DNA of 64,000 nt from an uncultured Litoreibacter sp. (GTDB lineage: Bacteria > Pseudomonadota > Alphaproteobacteria > Rhodobacterales > Rhodobacteraceae): contig CANLUY010000001.1 of assembly GCA_947494435.1 (NCBI GenBank), positions 434,001-498,000 on the forward strand. Reading direction: 5' to 3'. The notes below the pieces were generated by a model, which was given only the letters and a program-made list of their open reading frames with translations, made no database searches and had not been told where the DNA came from. The position numbers and the translations under genes are program-made. This document shows positions 1-9,837 of this stretch, piece after piece (the stretch's first letter is position 1; each line of letters begins with the position of its first letter).

Positions 1-159
1 CTGCGCACCCGGTTGAAGGACAGGGGCAAGTTTGCGCGACGTCCCACCGCGCACGACTCCGGCATGAAGGCCGAACTCTTGTGTAAAAGCTTCAATGATC
101 GCGGCATTTTCGCCATGACGACGCACCGACAGCAAAATGCCCTGCCCGCGCCATTCCAT
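1..159 (-). CDS. recO: DNA repair protein RecO, N-terminal part (cut by window edge)
   Basis: Only the first 53 codons lie in the window. The reading begins [20 protein letters not shown] and continues through [15 protein letters not shown], the usual start of the RecO N-terminal OB-fold. RecO loads RecA on SSB-coated single-stranded DNA with RecR in the RecF pathway. The ATG overlaps the stop of the DUF1491 gene (TGATG), so it is translationally coupled and is the last visible gene of the era operon. The rest lies to the left of position 1. Confidence 0.85.
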   Translation of the reverse strand, partial: MEWRGQGILLSVRRHGENAAIIEAFTQEFGLHAGVVRGGTSRKLAPVLQPGAQ

Positions 160-491
160 CAGTCCGCCAGCCCCGGCTCATCAAGCAGGTGCCGGCCAGC
201 ACGGTCCTCCACTTCGATTACCCAAAGATCAGGATCAAAACTGCGCTGTTTCGCGACAGCTGCATCAACCTCGGGCTCAGGTCCTTCGGACAGAACCATC
301 CAAGCCCGCGCGCCAGTCATCAGATCGAAAGAGCGTTGATAGCAGCAGGCATTACCGTCCAACGTGTTGAGTTTGATCAGAACAGCGCCTGCCGTCGCAT
401 CGCCTTTGGACGTCACGAAGGCTGGAATATCTGACAGCTGAAGTCGGCGCAAATACGCGCCTACCCAAAACTCTGCGGTCAGTCGCGTCAC
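159..491 (-). CDS. DUF1491 family protein
   Basis: A 110-residue protein of unknown function matching, by eye, the alphaproteobacterial DUF1491 family: a start like [17 protein letters not shown], a central [11 protein letters not shown] strand and a C-terminal [14 protein letters not shown] segment. No signal peptide or membrane segment is seen. It sits between era and recO with 4-base ATGA overlap to era and TGATG overlap to recO, so it is co-translated with RNA-maturation and repair genes. The biochemical role is unknown. Confidence 0.8.
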   Translation of the reverse strand: MTRLTAEFWVGAYLRRLQLSDIPAFVTSKGDATAGAVLIKLNTLDGNACCYQRSFDLMTGARAWMVLSEGPEPEVDAAVAKQRSFDPDLWVIEVEDRAGRHLLDEPGLAD

Positions 492-1405
492 GAATTTCCG
501 TCTTTGAAATCGAGCCCCATTTCAGAGTAACGCTCACTTTCCTCAAGCCAGTTTGGCCGCACTTTGACTTGCAAAAACAGATGTACCTTCCGACCAAGAA
601 ACTCGACCAATTCTTCGCGAGCCGCTTTACCGACAGCTTTGATCGTCTCTCCTTTATTGCCCAAAACAATGCCTTTGTGGCCGTCCCTGACCACGTAAAT
701 CATCTGGTCAATCTTTGCCGATCCGTCTTTGCGCTCTTCCCAATTCTCTGTCTCGACTGTCATTTGATACGGCAGTTCTTGATGAAGACGCAGGGTCAGC
801 TTCTCCCGCGTAATTTCCGCCGCGATCATGCGCATGGGAAGGTCCGCAATCTGATCCTCGGGATACAACCATGGCCCCTGAGGCATTTCAGTGGCCAGCC
901 ACTCCCGCAGTGTTTCAACACCATGCCCTTTCTCGGCAGAGATCATGAACGTCTCCGCAAAGGGATATGCATCGTTCAGCTTTTTGGTCAGGCCCAGCAA
1001 AACGTCCGACTTCACCTTGTCGATCTTGTTGATGGCAAGCGCTACTTTTGCTCTGCCAACACGCTCCCCTAACCCTTCCAAAACGGCCGTCACGCCTTCT
1101 GTGACACCACGATGGGCTTCTACCATCAAAACCACAACGTCGGCATCTGACGCGCCCGTCCACGCGGCCGCAACCATGGCGCGATCCAGTCGACGGCGTG
1201 GTTTGAACAAACCCGGTGTGTCGACGAAGACCAGTTGGGCCTCGCCTTCCATCGCGACCCCACGAATGCGCGCGCGGGTTGTTTGGACCTTATGTGTAAC
1301 GATGGAGACTTTCGCCCCCACCATCCGGTTCAAAAGTGTCGACTTGCCTGCATTTGGTTCGCCAATAAGGGCGACAAATCCGGCGCGTGTTGTTGCGTCA
1401 CTCAT
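488..1405 (-). CDS. era: GTPase Era
   Basis: Era is an essential GTPase that binds the 3' end of 16S rRNA and helps 30S subunit maturation. The 305-residue product has the P-loop GEPNAGKS at residues 15-22, the G3 box DTPG near residue 62, the G4 box NKID near residue 127, and a C-terminal KH domain with the GNKG loop around residue 250. The length is typical. It overlaps rnc by 8 bases and the DUF1491 gene by 4, the classical rnc-era-recO arrangement. There are no missing motifs. Confidence 0.97.
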   Translation of the reverse strand: MSDATTRAGFVALIGEPNAGKSTLLNRMVGAKVSIVTHKVQTTRARIRGVAMEGEAQLVFVDTPGLFKPRRRLDRAMVAAAWTGASDADVVVLMVEAHRGVTEGVTAVLEGLGERVGRAKVALAINKIDKVKSDVLLGLTKKLNDAYPFAETFMISAEKGHGVETLREWLATEMPQGPWLYPEDQIADLPMRMIAAEITREKLTLRLHQELPYQMTVETENWEERKDGSAKIDQMIYVVRDGHKGIVLGNKGETIKAVGKAAREELVEFLGRKVHLFLQVKVRPNWLEESERYSEMGLDFKDGNS

Positions 1406-2090
1406 TCTCTAGACTTTCCAATAACGCCTTTGCGGCAGCTTGTTCTGCTTGCCGCTTTGATCCGGCTTGAGCCTGCGCGACTTGTCCGCTTTCAGTGCGA
1501 ACTTCAATGGTAAACTGCGGCGCGTGGTCTGGGCCGGAGCGTTGTTTGATTTCATATTTTGGTGGCACTTGCCCCTTGGCCTGCACAAGCTCTTGCAGCG
1601 CTGTCTTCGGATCGCGGGCATCTGCCTCTACATTGTCCACGCGTTTGCGCCAAAAGCGCAAGATCACGGTACGTGCGGCCTCCAAGCCGCCGTCCGAATA
1701 CACGGCAGCGATAACGGCTTCCATCGCATCGCCAAGCAACGCTTCTTTGCGCCGTCCGCCTGACACCATCTCCGACTTACCAAGTTTCAGCACGACCCCA
1801 AGGTCAATCTCCCGCGCGACATCAGCGCAGGTTTCTTTGCGCACAAGCGCATTAAAGCGCGGCGCCAATATACCCTCTGCAGCGGATTTATCTTCAGCGA
1901 GCAGTGTTTCTGCAATCACCAGCCCTAGCACCCGGTCTCCTAAGAACTCCAACCGTTGATTATCCGGCCGCGTCGCAGATGAAATCGAACCATGCGTCAA
2001 GGCGCGGATCAGCACTTCCGGGTTTGCGAACCGGTGACCTAACCTATCCATGAAAGCGGACAGATCTGCAGATAGCTTTACTCCACCCAT
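1398..2090 (-). CDS. rnc: Ribonuclease III
   Basis: RNase III cleaves double-stranded RNA in rRNA precursors and some mRNAs. The 230-residue protein has the catalytic signature [10 protein letters not shown] at about residues 46-55 (Glu48 and Asp52), a second acidic motif [14 protein letters not shown] further on, and a C-terminal double-stranded RNA binding domain starting near [11 protein letters not shown]. The start overlaps the end of the upstream signal peptidase gene by 13 bases and the end overlaps era by 8, indicating tight coupling. Confidence 0.96.
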   Translation of the reverse strand: MGGVKLSADLSAFMDRLGHRFANPEVLIRALTHGSISSATRPDNQRLEFLGDRVLGLVIAETLLAEDKSAAEGILAPRFNALVRKETCADVAREIDLGVVLKLGKSEMVSGGRRKEALLGDAMEAVIAAVYSDGGLEAARTVILRFWRKRVDNVEADARDPKTALQELVQAKGQVPPKYEIKQRSGPDHAPQFTIEVRTESGQVAQAQAGSKRQAEQAAAKALLESLENE

Positions 2091-2818
2091 CGCATTGCTC
2101 GCCCTTCTTCCCCTGTCAGCGAAAACAGTATCACGTCTGCACGCCCTATCATATTCTCCAACGGCACGAACCCAATCCCACCACTTTGGGTGGGAAACCG
2201 AGAGTCGAGGGAATTGTCACGGTTGTCGCCCATCACGAACACATGCCCCTCTGGCACAGTAAAGACTTTCGTATCATCGGCATTCAGTCCATCAGCGATA
2301 TTAATTACTTTGTAGCGCCTGCCATTTGGAAGGATTTCTTCTGCCTGATCTTTGAAACAAGGCTGACCGATTTCCACCGGCGCGTTCTTGCACGCAATAT
2401 ATCCATCTTCGAGGCGATAGGTTTCTTCAAACGCATCACGAGCAATGGTTTCAGTCACAGTGCCGTTCAAAAACAAGACACCTGCGCGCATTTGAACAGT
2501 GTCACCCGGAAGACCAACAATACGCTTGATGAAATGCTCGTCGCGGACGGGGTGAACGAAGGTGGCGATGTCTCCGCGATTTGGCATCTTCCCTAAGGGA
2601 CCAAGGTCATTGTCGCATTCGCCGATGTTACACATCAAAGCCGGGAAGCCATAAGCTGCACGGTTGACCAACAAGTAGTCCCCGATCAGCAAGTTCGGCT
2701 TCATCGAGCCAGACGGGATCCAATATGCGCGAAACAGGATCAGTGTAACGATGGTCACAAAAGCGACCGGCGCCAAGATCACTAGAAGCGCAATTTCGCT
2801 CCGTCGCGCCGTGCGCAT
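2078..2818 (-). CDS. lepB: Signal peptidase I, second copy
   Basis: A membrane serine protease that removes Sec signal peptides. With the start at ATG 2818 (2 bases after the preceding lepB stop; an upstream ATG at 2857 would overlap that gene by 37 bases) the product is 246 residues. It has one N-terminal membrane segment (about 8-31), the catalytic Ser in IPSGSMKP (Ser38), the general-base Lys in [11 protein letters not shown], and the late signature [12 protein letters not shown]. It therefore looks active. It is about a fifth diverged in layout from its neighbour, with a different C-terminus lacking a hydrophobic tail. Confidence 0.92.
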   Translation of the reverse strand: MRTARRSEIALLVILAPVAFVTIVTLILFRAYWIPSGSMKPNLLIGDYLLVNRAAYGFPALMCNIGECDNDLGPLGKMPNRGDIATFVHPVRDEHFIKRIVGLPGDTVQMRAGVLFLNGTVTETIARDAFEETYRLEDGYIACKNAPVEIGQPCFKDQAEEILPNGRRYKVINIADGLNADDTKVFTVPEGHVFVMGDNRDNSLDSRFPTQSGGIGFVPLENMIGRADVILFSLTGEEGRAMRWVE

Positions 2819-2820
2819 TG

Positions 2821-3630
2821 TTACTCGATCTTCTCGAAGAAACGATCGCTCCGCCATGTCCAGAAGAAGAGCATGCGCGATCCGGCTGACGAGAAGATCA
2901 CACGGTCCGCACGCCCTAAGAGGTTCTTGAACGGCACCATTCCGACACCGTTAGCGGTTTGCGAAAAACGCGAGTCGAGCGAGTTATCGCGGTTATCACC
3001 CATAAAGAAGAAATGCCCGTCAGGAACAGTGTAGACGGGCGTGTTGTCGGCGTTCAGCTGACCTTGCGGCGGAACGGGCAGGTCAACGATATTAAGAATG
3101 CTATGCTCGCCATACCCATCCAAAGCTTCTTTCGCGCGCGGCTTGATACAGTCAGCGCCGAGGCCAGTAGCCCCATTGAAACAGCGTGGATAGCCCCCGA
3201 CAGACCCTTGCGGGGCGTTGGTTTCAACGAAATCACCATCAGGCGTCTGCGTTTGCTCTTTGCCATTCAGAAACAGGACACCCTGTTTCATTTGAACTGT
3301 GTCGCCAGGCAAACCGATCAGGCGTTTGATGTAATCCTGGCCGGTCGTGGGATGACGGAAAACAACAACATCGCCGCGCGCGGGATCACGGGCAAGGATG
3401 CGATCAGAAATCGGGCACAGACCAAATGGGCAAGAATACTGTGAGTATCCGTAAGCCATTTTGTTGACGAACATAAAGTCACCAACCAGCAACGTGTCTT
3501 TCATTGAGCCTGTCGGGATGTAGAAAGGCTGAAAGAAGAAGCTGCGAAAAACGGCTGCAATCAGTAGCGCATACACGACCGTCTTGATGGTCTCGGTGAT
3601 GCTGTCTTCTTTTGGTTCTGCGCTCGCCAT
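2821..3630 (-). CDS. lepB: Signal peptidase I, first copy
   Basis: A 269-residue paralogue directly upstream of the other lepB. It has an N-terminal transmembrane helix (about 13-32), the catalytic Ser42 in YIPTGSMKDTL, the Lys in [15 protein letters not shown], and [12 protein letters not shown] near residue 215. Both copies carry a cysteine-containing insertion after the first catalytic box (CPFGLC here). It lies 81 bases after acpS in the same leftward operon. Tandem duplication is the likely origin; which copy is the main signal peptidase cannot be told from sequence. Confidence 0.94.
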   Translation of the reverse strand: MASAEPKEDSITETIKTVVYALLIAAVFRSFFFQPFYIPTGSMKDTLLVGDFMFVNKMAYGYSQYSCPFGLCPISDRILARDPARGDVVVFRHPTTGQDYIKRLIGLPGDTVQMKQGVLFLNGKEQTQTPDGDFVETNAPQGSVGGYPRCFNGATGLGADCIKPRAKEALDGYGEHSILNIVDLPVPPQGQLNADNTPVYTVPDGHFFFMGDNRDNSLDSRFSQTANGVGMVPFKNLLGRADRVIFSSAGSRMLFFWTWRSDRFFEKIE

Positions 3631-3711
3631 GTCGGTTCTCTATCTCTTTGGGTTGCGTGGTAAATGCGGACTGCGTGCGCGGGTGTCAAGGACACTCAGC
3701 GCCACATGGCA

Positions 3712-4113
3712 TCACTTCGCAGGGACCGCTTCAATCACGACAAAAGCCTGTGCCCACGGATGATCATCTGTCAACGTCACATGGATAATTGCTTCGTGCC
3801 CTTCCGGCGTCATCTCGCGCAAGCGCTCCGCTGCCCAACCGGAAACGGCCATCACGGGTTGTCCGGTCGGCAAGTTACTGACGGCCATATCCTTCCAGGA
3901 TATTCCCATACGCAATCCCGTGCCCAGCGCTTTGGAACACGCTTCTTTCGCGGCCCAGCGTTTGGCATACGTGCCAACAACGTCCTTTCGCCGTTCCGCT
4001 TTGCGTTGTTCGGTCTCTGTGAAAACGCGGTTACGGAAGCGATCGCCGAACCGTTCCAATGTGCCTTCAATCCGCTCGATGTTGGCGAGGTCTGTCCCGA
4101 TACCAAGGATCAT
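3712..4113 (-). CDS. acpS: Holo-[acyl-carrier-protein] synthase
   Basis: AcpS transfers the 4'-phosphopantetheine arm from CoA to apo-ACP, which is needed for fatty acid synthesis. The 133-residue protein has the N-terminal metal-binding motif [13 protein letters not shown] and the second motif [17 protein letters not shown], with the conserved Asp8 and Glu in KEA. Length and motifs are standard. The start overlaps the LysE-family gene stop by 4 bases (ATGA). Confidence 0.96.
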   Translation of the reverse strand: MILGIGTDLANIERIEGTLERFGDRFRNRVFTETEQRKAERRKDVVGTYAKRWAAKEACSKALGTGLRMGISWKDMAVSNLPTGQPVMAVSGWAAERLREMTPEGHEAIIHVTLTDDHPWAQAFVVIEAVPAK

Positions 4114-4733
4114 GTAAGCCGTGTCGTCAAAATCTTGAGGCCAGCAGCGCCGAACAACACTGCGAACGTTACTTCAAACCAGCGTCGCATACTCTTATAG
4201 CCACGCACGACGGACGCAGATGAGAATAAGATCGCATAGCCGATGAAGACCAGAATGGAGCCGGAATATAGCAGGGCAAACATCCAAAACAGGTCCGCGA
4301 TTGAGGCGTCTACAGGACTCGCAACCGCGTAAACAGCGCCCCAGCCAAGAATTGCTTTTGGGTTCGTCAGGTGGATTAACGCGCCTTTGGTAAAGACCCG
4401 CTTCGCGGAACCCGACTGTGCTTTGCCCATCAAAGCATCTTTACCCGAAAACGCCGAGCGTAGCGATTTGAAGGCAAGGTATAGCAGATACGCAGCGCCC
4501 ACATATCGCATCACATCAAAGACCCAAACATTCGCAACCATAAGCGCGCTCATTCCAAGAGCCGCTGCAATCCCCCAGAATGCGCTCCCTGCTAAAATGC
4601 CGAGCGAGAACATCAGCCCCATCCTACGGCCCGCTGACATAGACGCGCTTGCGATACCCAGTGTCGCCGGACCGGGACTTCCTCCGCCAAGGACCCATGC
4701 GAACCATAGTATGACCAACTCATATCCGCTCAT
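4110..4733 (-). CDS. LysE/RhtB family exporter
   Basis: A 207-residue integral membrane protein with about six hydrophobic helices and the family pattern near the N-terminus ([20 protein letters not shown]) followed by [12 protein letters not shown]. LysE/RhtB proteins export amino acids or related small molecules by proton exchange; the substrate here cannot be inferred. It sits between pdxJ (TGATG overlap) and acpS (ATGA overlap). This is an unusual passenger in an otherwise housekeeping operon. Confidence 0.85.
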   Translation of the reverse strand: MSGYELVILWFAWVLGGGSPGPATLGIASASMSAGRRMGLMFSLGILAGSAFWGIAAALGMSALMVANVWVFDVMRYVGAAYLLYLAFKSLRSAFSGKDALMGKAQSGSAKRVFTKGALIHLTNPKAILGWGAVYAVASPVDASIADLFWMFALLYSGSILVFIGYAILFSSASVVRGYKSMRRWFEVTFAVLFGAAGLKILTTRLT

Positions 4734-5479
4734 CAGGCGCGTGCCTCATCCATAAGACGGCGCATTTCTGCAATCGCAGGCGTCAGCCCACGGAAAATCG
4801 ACTCACCGATTAAGAAATGGCCGATATTGAGTTCCACAACCTCCGGAAATGCCGCTACAGGTTTGACCGTCTCATAGGTCAAACCATGGCCTGCATGGAC
4901 TTCTAATCCTAACTCATGCGCAAAAGCAGACATGGTACGCATCTTTTCCAATTCCGCATCGCGGGTTTTGAAATCCCCTTCTGCATGGGCGTCGCAATAC
5001 GCACCTGTGTGAAGTTCGATGACTTGCGCACCGATACGGTTCGCCGCTTCAATTTGCTTTTGATCTGCTGCAATGAAGATCGAGACGCGACACCCCGCCT
5101 CACGCAACGGCGCGATATAATGCGCCAATTGGTTCTCTTCGCGGGCGACCTCCAAGCCGCCTTCCGTCGTCCGTTCTTCGCGCTTCTCAGGCACGATGCA
5201 AACAGCATGTGGCTTATGACGTAATGCAATTTGCTGCATCTCTGCGGTTGCCGCCATTTCGAAATTCAACGGCACAGTGAGCGCATCCATCAAACCCTCA
5301 ATATCGGCATCGCCGATGTGGCGGCGGTCTTCGCGCAAATGCGCTGTGATCCCATCGGCACCAGCTTCTTCCGCCAATTTAGCCGCCCGAATTGGATCGG
5401 GATCGCAGCCACCTCGCGCATTTCGCACTGTAGCAACGTGATCAATATTGACGCCAAGGCGTAGGATGGGTTGGGCCAT
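4733..5479 (-). CDS. pdxJ: Pyridoxine 5'-phosphate synthase
   Basis: PdxJ condenses 3-amino-2-oxopropyl phosphate and 1-deoxy-D-xylulose 5-phosphate to pyridoxine 5'-phosphate, the ring-forming step of vitamin B6 synthesis. The 248-residue TIM-barrel protein shows [17 protein letters not shown] at the start, [13 protein letters not shown], and the late phosphate loop [14 protein letters not shown]. It is the first gene of the leftward operon running to recO; its promoter must lie in 5480-5734. Confidence 0.96.
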   Translation of the reverse strand: MAQPILRLGVNIDHVATVRNARGGCDPDPIRAAKLAEEAGADGITAHLREDRRHIGDADIEGLMDALTVPLNFEMAATAEMQQIALRHKPHAVCIVPEKREERTTEGGLEVAREENQLAHYIAPLREAGCRVSIFIAADQKQIEAANRIGAQVIELHTGAYCDAHAEGDFKTRDAELEKMRTMSAFAHELGLEVHAGHGLTYETVKPVAAFPEVVELNIGHFLIGESIFRGLTPAIAEMRRLMDEARA

Positions 5480-5623
5480 AATGTTGGCTCCCTATAGCAG
5501 CATCTTCTCTTTCACCATCTAGGCCCCCAACCAACTGCAGCGCAACCCGTCACATGCCGCAATGAGATGATCTGACCCTAGACTTCTAACTCCGTATTTT
5601 TAGGAAAATTGCATTTCTGTTGG

Positions 5624-5648
5624 GGAACCCGTTCGCGGGATCAGCGTT
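5624..5648 (+). promoter_or_regulatory. Candidate EcfG (general stress sigma) promoter
   Basis: GGAAC at 5624-5628 is separated by exactly 16 bases from CGTT at 5645-5648. This is a full match to the alphaproteobacterial EcfG consensus GGAAC-N16/17-CGTT. It lies about 86 bases upstream of the PRC-barrel gene start and on its strand. The match is seen directly; its use by an EcfG-type sigma is inference, and no sigma or PhyR gene is in the window. Confidence 0.5.
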
Positions 5649-5734
5649 AAGTCAGCATAACAGCGCCGCGGCCCGAATACCCCTTTTAGAAGAGTGTTTT
5701 TGAATGCGGCGCGCGATAGAGAAAGGAAACTAAA

Positions 5735-6469
5735 ATGCTGAATACCACTAGTAAATTTGTCATCGCTCTTGTGCTCGCAGCAACACCTGTGGCCGCCTAT
5801 GCAGGCACGGAAGCCGAGATGAAAACAAAGACCGAAACGGAGACTTCCATTGAAGCTGCGGCCTCCGACGCCGTCAAAGACGGTAAGGCTCTGATCGACG
5901 ATGCCGGCAACGAAATCGCCGCAGCAGCTGATTCCGTGACCGACATGGATAAAGCCGAAGAAGGCGAGATGACCTTGGCAGAAGAAGCGCCTGCACCGGC
6001 AGCGGATCTTCAAGAAGACACAACCCTTGCAGCAAGTGATACATCTGACCCAATCATCGCAACTGATGATAGCGAACCGGTCGCGAAAGTGGACGGCCAG
6101 ATTGTGAAACAGGATGAAGGGACTGTGCTGGCCAACACCATTATCGGTTCCACGGTCTACTCGCCATCAGATGAAAACATCGGCGATGTGAACGACCTGA
6201 TCATTACGACGGACGGTTCTGTCGACGGCGTTGTCGTAGGTGTCGGCGGCTTCATTGGCATTGGTGAAAAAGACGTCGCCATTGCAATGGACGAGCTGGA
6301 AATGCGCCAAGACGAAAACGGCAACATGAAGCTGGTGCTTGACGCAACTGTTGAGCAATTGGAGGCTGCGGAGGAGTTCGTAACCGCGAGCGACCAACGC
6401 AACATGATGCAAGAGCAAGAAGCGTCAAACCGCATCGAAACTGACGAAGCATCAGCCGAAGAATATTAA
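5735..6469 (+). CDS. Secreted PRC-barrel domain protein
   Basis: A 244-residue protein with a clear signal peptide (about 1-23, ending AAYA). A long acidic, Ala/Glu/Asp-rich low-complexity segment spans about 24-125. A PRC-barrel follows at about 136-205 (GSTVYSPSDENIGDVNDLI through KDVAIAMDELEM). The acidic C-tail continues to residue 244. PRC-barrels are small beta-barrel interaction modules; the periplasmic role is unknown, but such proteins are often stress-linked, which fits the EcfG-like promoter. The start has an AAAGGA ribosome site. The gene interrupts two leftward housekeeping operons and has its own terminator. Confidence 0.8.
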   Translation: MLNTTSKFVIALVLAATPVAAYAGTEAEMKTKTETETSIEAAASDAVKDGKALIDDAGNEIAAAADSVTDMDKAEEGEMTLAEEAPAPAADLQEDTTLAASDTSDPIIATDDSEPVAKVDGQIVKQDEGTVLANTIIGSTVYSPSDENIGDVNDLIITTDGSVDGVVVGVGGFIGIGEKDVAIAMDELEMRQDENGNMKLVLDATVEQLEAAEEFVTASDQRNMMQEQEASNRIETDEASAEEY

Positions 6470-7167
6470 TCGGGCGAGATATCTGCTGGAAGGCGGGCGC
6501 CATTGCGCCCGTCTTTTTTGTTTGCAGCTGTCTTTTCCGCTTGTTTGGCCGCCTTCTTTTCTTTTCGCTCCAGCCACTTCTCTTTCAGCCGGCCTTTGCG
6601 TCGGTTCTGGTAAACCGTAATAATCGGAAGTGACAGGTAGTAGCAGACAACGCCCGCAATGATGCCGGGAATGATGCCGCCCACCATGTAGGGGAAGAAC
6701 ACTTCATCGTAGAAGCCCTGCAAACGGTGCCAATCGGCGCGGTCGTCAGTGAACATCGCCCAGAAATTGTCTTTCAAGTCTCGCCAAGCGCCAGCAAAGC
6801 GGTGGCCGATATTCATGTTTTCCTCAAACTCGGTCCCCAGCAGAAAATGCCCGGTTTTGAGCGCGATCACCCCAATAGGAAGATATGTCAGCGGGTTACC
6901 AAAAAACGTGGACATCAAAGCGGCAAGAATGTTGCCACGTCCAATTTTGGCCAAGCCCGCCGCGATGAAGAAATGAAACCCGTAAAAAGGCGTGAATGTC
7001 GTAAACACCCCAAACATGACCCCGCGAGAGATGCGCTTGGGGCTATCTGGCAATCGCCGGACACGATGCTTTACATATTGCGCAGACCGCGCCCATCCGC
7101 CTTGCGGCCAGATGAGATGAAAGGCCCACAAGGCCCAACTCTTTGGTGTGCGGCGTTTAAAGACCAA
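6466..7167 (-). CDS. DUF2062 domain membrane protein
   Basis: A 233-residue protein with the DUF2062 core: SPKRISRGVMFGVFTTFTPF, then GLAKIGRGNILAALMSTFFGNPLTY, then two or three hydrophobic segments around 50-190. The very basic, Lys-rich C-terminus is probably cytoplasmic. The function is unknown. Its stop overlaps the PRC-barrel stop by 4 bases in convergent orientation. It is 80 bases downstream of the RSH gene and likely in its transcript. Confidence 0.85.
   Translation of the reverse strand: MVFKRRTPKSWALWAFHLIWPQGGWARSAQYVKHRVRRLPDSPKRISRGVMFGVFTTFTPFYGFHFFIAAGLAKIGRGNILAALMSTFFGNPLTYLPIGVIALKTGHFLLGTEFEENMNIGHRFAGAWRDLKDNFWAMFTDDRADWHRLQGFYDEVFFPYMVGGIIPGIIAGVVCYYLSLPIITVYQNRRKGRLKEKWLERKEKKAAKQAEKTAANKKDGRNGARLPADISPD
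6494..6519 (+). terminator. Rho-independent terminator of the PRC-barrel gene
   Basis: A 7-bp GC stem, CGGGCGC (6494-6500) with GCGCCCG (6505-6511), and a CATT loop are followed by TCTTTTTT. It lies 25 bases after the PRC-barrel stop and is embedded in the 3' coding end of the convergent DUF2062 gene. Confidence 0.85.
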
Positions 7168-7247
7168 CTCGTCCTCTGCTCATTACAACCCGACTTCCAC
7201 GTGAAAGCCGCGCATTCGTTCATTGCCAACAAATTGCGGCAGAAATT

Positions 7248-9377
7248 TTACGGCGCGCGGTTCAAATCGCGATGCCGCTCCAAAGATGCCACATCACTTT
7301 CAGCGTCAATGGCGGTCATGACACCGTGAAGGTGCTCGGCGTCACGGACATTCACGTCGATCAGGATTCTAAAGTAGTCCGGTTTACGATCAATGAAATG
7401 CAAGTCTGAGATATTGGCGTTCCTTTCGCCAATCAACGTGCAAATGCGCCCCAACACGCCAAATTCATTTGAGATGGTCGCATTGAGCGTCACGGCGTTC
7501 TCAGCAGGGTGCAATCCTTCGTGCCAATGCAGATCAATCCAACGATCTGCCTCATCTTCTAGAGTTGCCAAGGTCTCGCAGGCAATCGCGTGAACGAACA
7601 CGCCTTCACCCTTGTGTTTGATGCCGACAATGCGTTCCCCAGGAACAGGCTGGCAGCAGCGGGCGCGTTTGACGTTCGCGCCCCGCGGCAAACCAGCGAC
7701 GGAGCGTTTGGGATCGACCTGAATTTCTGTCTTTTTAGCTGCGAGGTCGGGATAAATCGCCTGCACGACTTCCCGCGCGCTCAATTCGGTAGAGCCCACA
7801 AATTCCAGCAATTGCGACGCATCAGATAGGCTCAGCTCTTTAGCGGCGGTCGCCAACGCCTTTTCCGTCGCCTTTTTCCCAACATGTTCAAACGCCGCGC
7901 GGGTTAGTTCACGACCAAGCTTGATGAACCTGTCGCGATGTTCTTCGCGCAATGACTTGCGGATTGCCGCCTTTGCGCGGCCCGTCACCGCGATGTCGAT
8001 CCACGTTGGCTGCGGGCGTTGTCCTTCTGCCGTGATGATCTCAACCGATTGCCCGTTACGTAGACGTGTCCAGAGCGGCACGCGCAATCCGTCTACTTTG
8101 GCACCGACGCAACTATGGCCGATGCGCGTGTGGATCGCATAAGCGTAATCAAGTGGCGTCGCGCCACGCGGCAGTTTGATCACCTCGCCTTTTGGCGTGA
8201 AACAAAAGACCTGATCCGAGTACATCTCCAGTTTGACGTGCTCGAGAAATTCGTCGTGATCGTCATCCTCGGCTGTACCAAAGCGTTCCGTGAGCTGGGC
8301 AACCCATTTTGTGGGATCGACTGCGAACGGGTTTTCCACCCGTTCACCGTCGCGATAGGACCAATGCGCAGCAACGCCTGCTTCCGCGACTTCATGCATC
8401 TGGCGCGAGCGGATTTGAACCTCGACGCGCTTGCCGTCCCGACCCGAGACGGTTGTATGAATAGAACGGTAGCCATTGGATTTCGGTTGCGAGATGTAGT
8501 CTTTGAAGCGCCCCGGCACAGACCGCCAACGGCGGTGGATCACACCTAAAACACGATAACATTCGTCTTCCGAGCCGCAAATGACGCGAAAACCGTAGAT
8601 ATCTGACAGTCTTGAGAAGCCTTGCTTCTTCTCTTCCATCTTGCGCCAGATTGAATAGGGCTTCTTCGCACGCCCCATTACTTCGGCTTCTATGCCAGCG
8701 CTCGCAAGTTCACTGCGTATGTCTTCCGTAATTTTCGGAACGACATTGCCTGTCTCTTTTTGAAGCTTGATGAAGCGACGGATAATGGAGGCCCGCGCCT
8801 CAGGATTGAGGACACGGAAGGACAAGTCCTCCAACTCTTCGCGCATCCAGTGCATCCCCATCCGCCCAGCAAGTGGGGCGTAGATATCCATGGTCTCACG
8901 CGATTTCTGCGCCTGCTTATGCGGCTTCATGTGCCGGATCGTGCGCATATTATGCAAACGATCCGCTAACTTGACCAAGATCACACGCAGATCTTTCGAC
9001 ATAGCCATAAAAAGCTTGCGGAAATTCTCTGCCTGTTTCGCCTCGGTGGAGGAAAGCTGCAAGTTGGTCAGCTTCGTTACGCCGTCGACAAGTTCCGCAA
9101 TTTCCTCGCCGAACTTCGTCGCCACGTCTGCGTAGGTGGAACGGGTGTCTTCGACGGTGTCATGCAGCAATGCCGTGACAATCGTGGCATCATCTAAACG
9201 CTGTTCTGTAAGGATGGCCGCAACTTCTACGGGATGCGTGAAATAGGGCTCGCCGGAATGCCGCAGCTGCCCTTCATGCATAAGGCCGCCATACTCATAG
9301 GCGGCCTTGATCAGGTCTTCATTTGATTTTGGGTTATAGGCACGGATTAGATCGATCAGGTCTCTGACGTCCAACAT
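7248..9377 (-). CDS. rsh: RSH bifunctional (p)ppGpp synthetase/hydrolase
   Basis: The stringent-response enzyme that makes and degrades (p)ppGpp. The 709-residue length and domain order are those of long RSH proteins: an HD hydrolase domain (FTHPVEVA with His48, HDTVEDT with HD at 72-73), a synthetase domain (RAKKPYSIWRKM, GFRVICG, NGYRSIHTTV), a TGS domain (CFTPKGEVIKLPRGATPLDYAY), and a C-terminal ACT domain. The intact HD pair and synthetase motifs suggest both activities. It follows rpoZ by 24 bases, so omega and the ppGpp enzyme are probably co-expressed. Confidence 0.96.
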   Translation of the reverse strand: MLDVRDLIDLIRAYNPKSNEDLIKAAYEYGGLMHEGQLRHSGEPYFTHPVEVAAILTEQRLDDATIVTALLHDTVEDTRSTYADVATKFGEEIAELVDGVTKLTNLQLSSTEAKQAENFRKLFMAMSKDLRVILVKLADRLHNMRTIRHMKPHKQAQKSRETMDIYAPLAGRMGMHWMREELEDLSFRVLNPEARASIIRRFIKLQKETGNVVPKITEDIRSELASAGIEAEVMGRAKKPYSIWRKMEEKKQGFSRLSDIYGFRVICGSEDECYRVLGVIHRRWRSVPGRFKDYISQPKSNGYRSIHTTVSGRDGKRVEVQIRSRQMHEVAEAGVAAHWSYRDGERVENPFAVDPTKWVAQLTERFGTAEDDDHDEFLEHVKLEMYSDQVFCFTPKGEVIKLPRGATPLDYAYAIHTRIGHSCVGAKVDGLRVPLWTRLRNGQSVEIITAEGQRPQPTWIDIAVTGRAKAAIRKSLREEHRDRFIKLGRELTRAAFEHVGKKATEKALATAAKELSLSDASQLLEFVGSTELSAREVVQAIYPDLAAKKTEIQVDPKRSVAGLPRGANVKRARCCQPVPGERIVGIKHKGEGVFVHAIACETLATLEDEADRWIDLHWHEGLHPAENAVTLNATISNEFGVLGRICTLIGERNANISDLHFIDRKPDYFRILIDVNVRDAEHLHGVMTAIDAESDVASLERHRDLNRAP

Positions 9378-9401
9378 ATGCTTGCCTTGCCCAATAGGCG
9401 C

Positions 9402-9755
9402 TTACTTGGGCTCTTGAGCTTCCATCAGCGCGCGCAGCAGTTTCTCTTCGGACATATCATCCTCAGCCGGTTTGTCCTGCTCGACTCCCATAAGAAGCGC
9501 CATCGCATCTTCTTCTGGCTCGTCAACTTCAATCTGAGTTTGATTGCTCTCGATCATACGCTCACGCAAGTCTTCAGCGCTTTGCGTCTCTTCTGCGATC
9601 TCCCGCAAGGAGACAACAGGGTTTTTGTCGTTGTCACGATCAACCGTGACAGCAGAACCGGCGGAAATCTCGCGCGCACGGTGCGATGCGAGCATCACCA
9701 GATCAAAACGGTTCGGGACTTTATCAACGCAATCTTCGACGGTCACGCGGGCCAT
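9402..9755 (-). CDS. rpoZ: RNA polymerase omega subunit
   Basis: Omega assists RNA polymerase assembly and forms part of a ppGpp binding site. The 117-residue protein starts [20 protein letters not shown] and has the [12 protein letters not shown] and [12 protein letters not shown] motifs that define omega. An acidic C-terminal tail follows, as in other alphaproteobacteria. It lies immediately upstream of the RSH gene in the same direction. Confidence 0.96.
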   Translation of the reverse strand: MARVTVEDCVDKVPNRFDLVMLASHRAREISAGSAVTVDRDNDKNPVVSLREIAEETQSAEDLRERMIESNQTQIEVDEPEEDAMALLMGVEQDKPAEDDMSEEKLLRALMEAQEPK

Positions 9756-9837
9756 GGGGCTCTCCAGACAACTATCAGGGAATATCAGGCGCTTGAGATA
9801 GGCGCGTTTTCTTTGGTTTACAAGTAAAAAACCGCTC

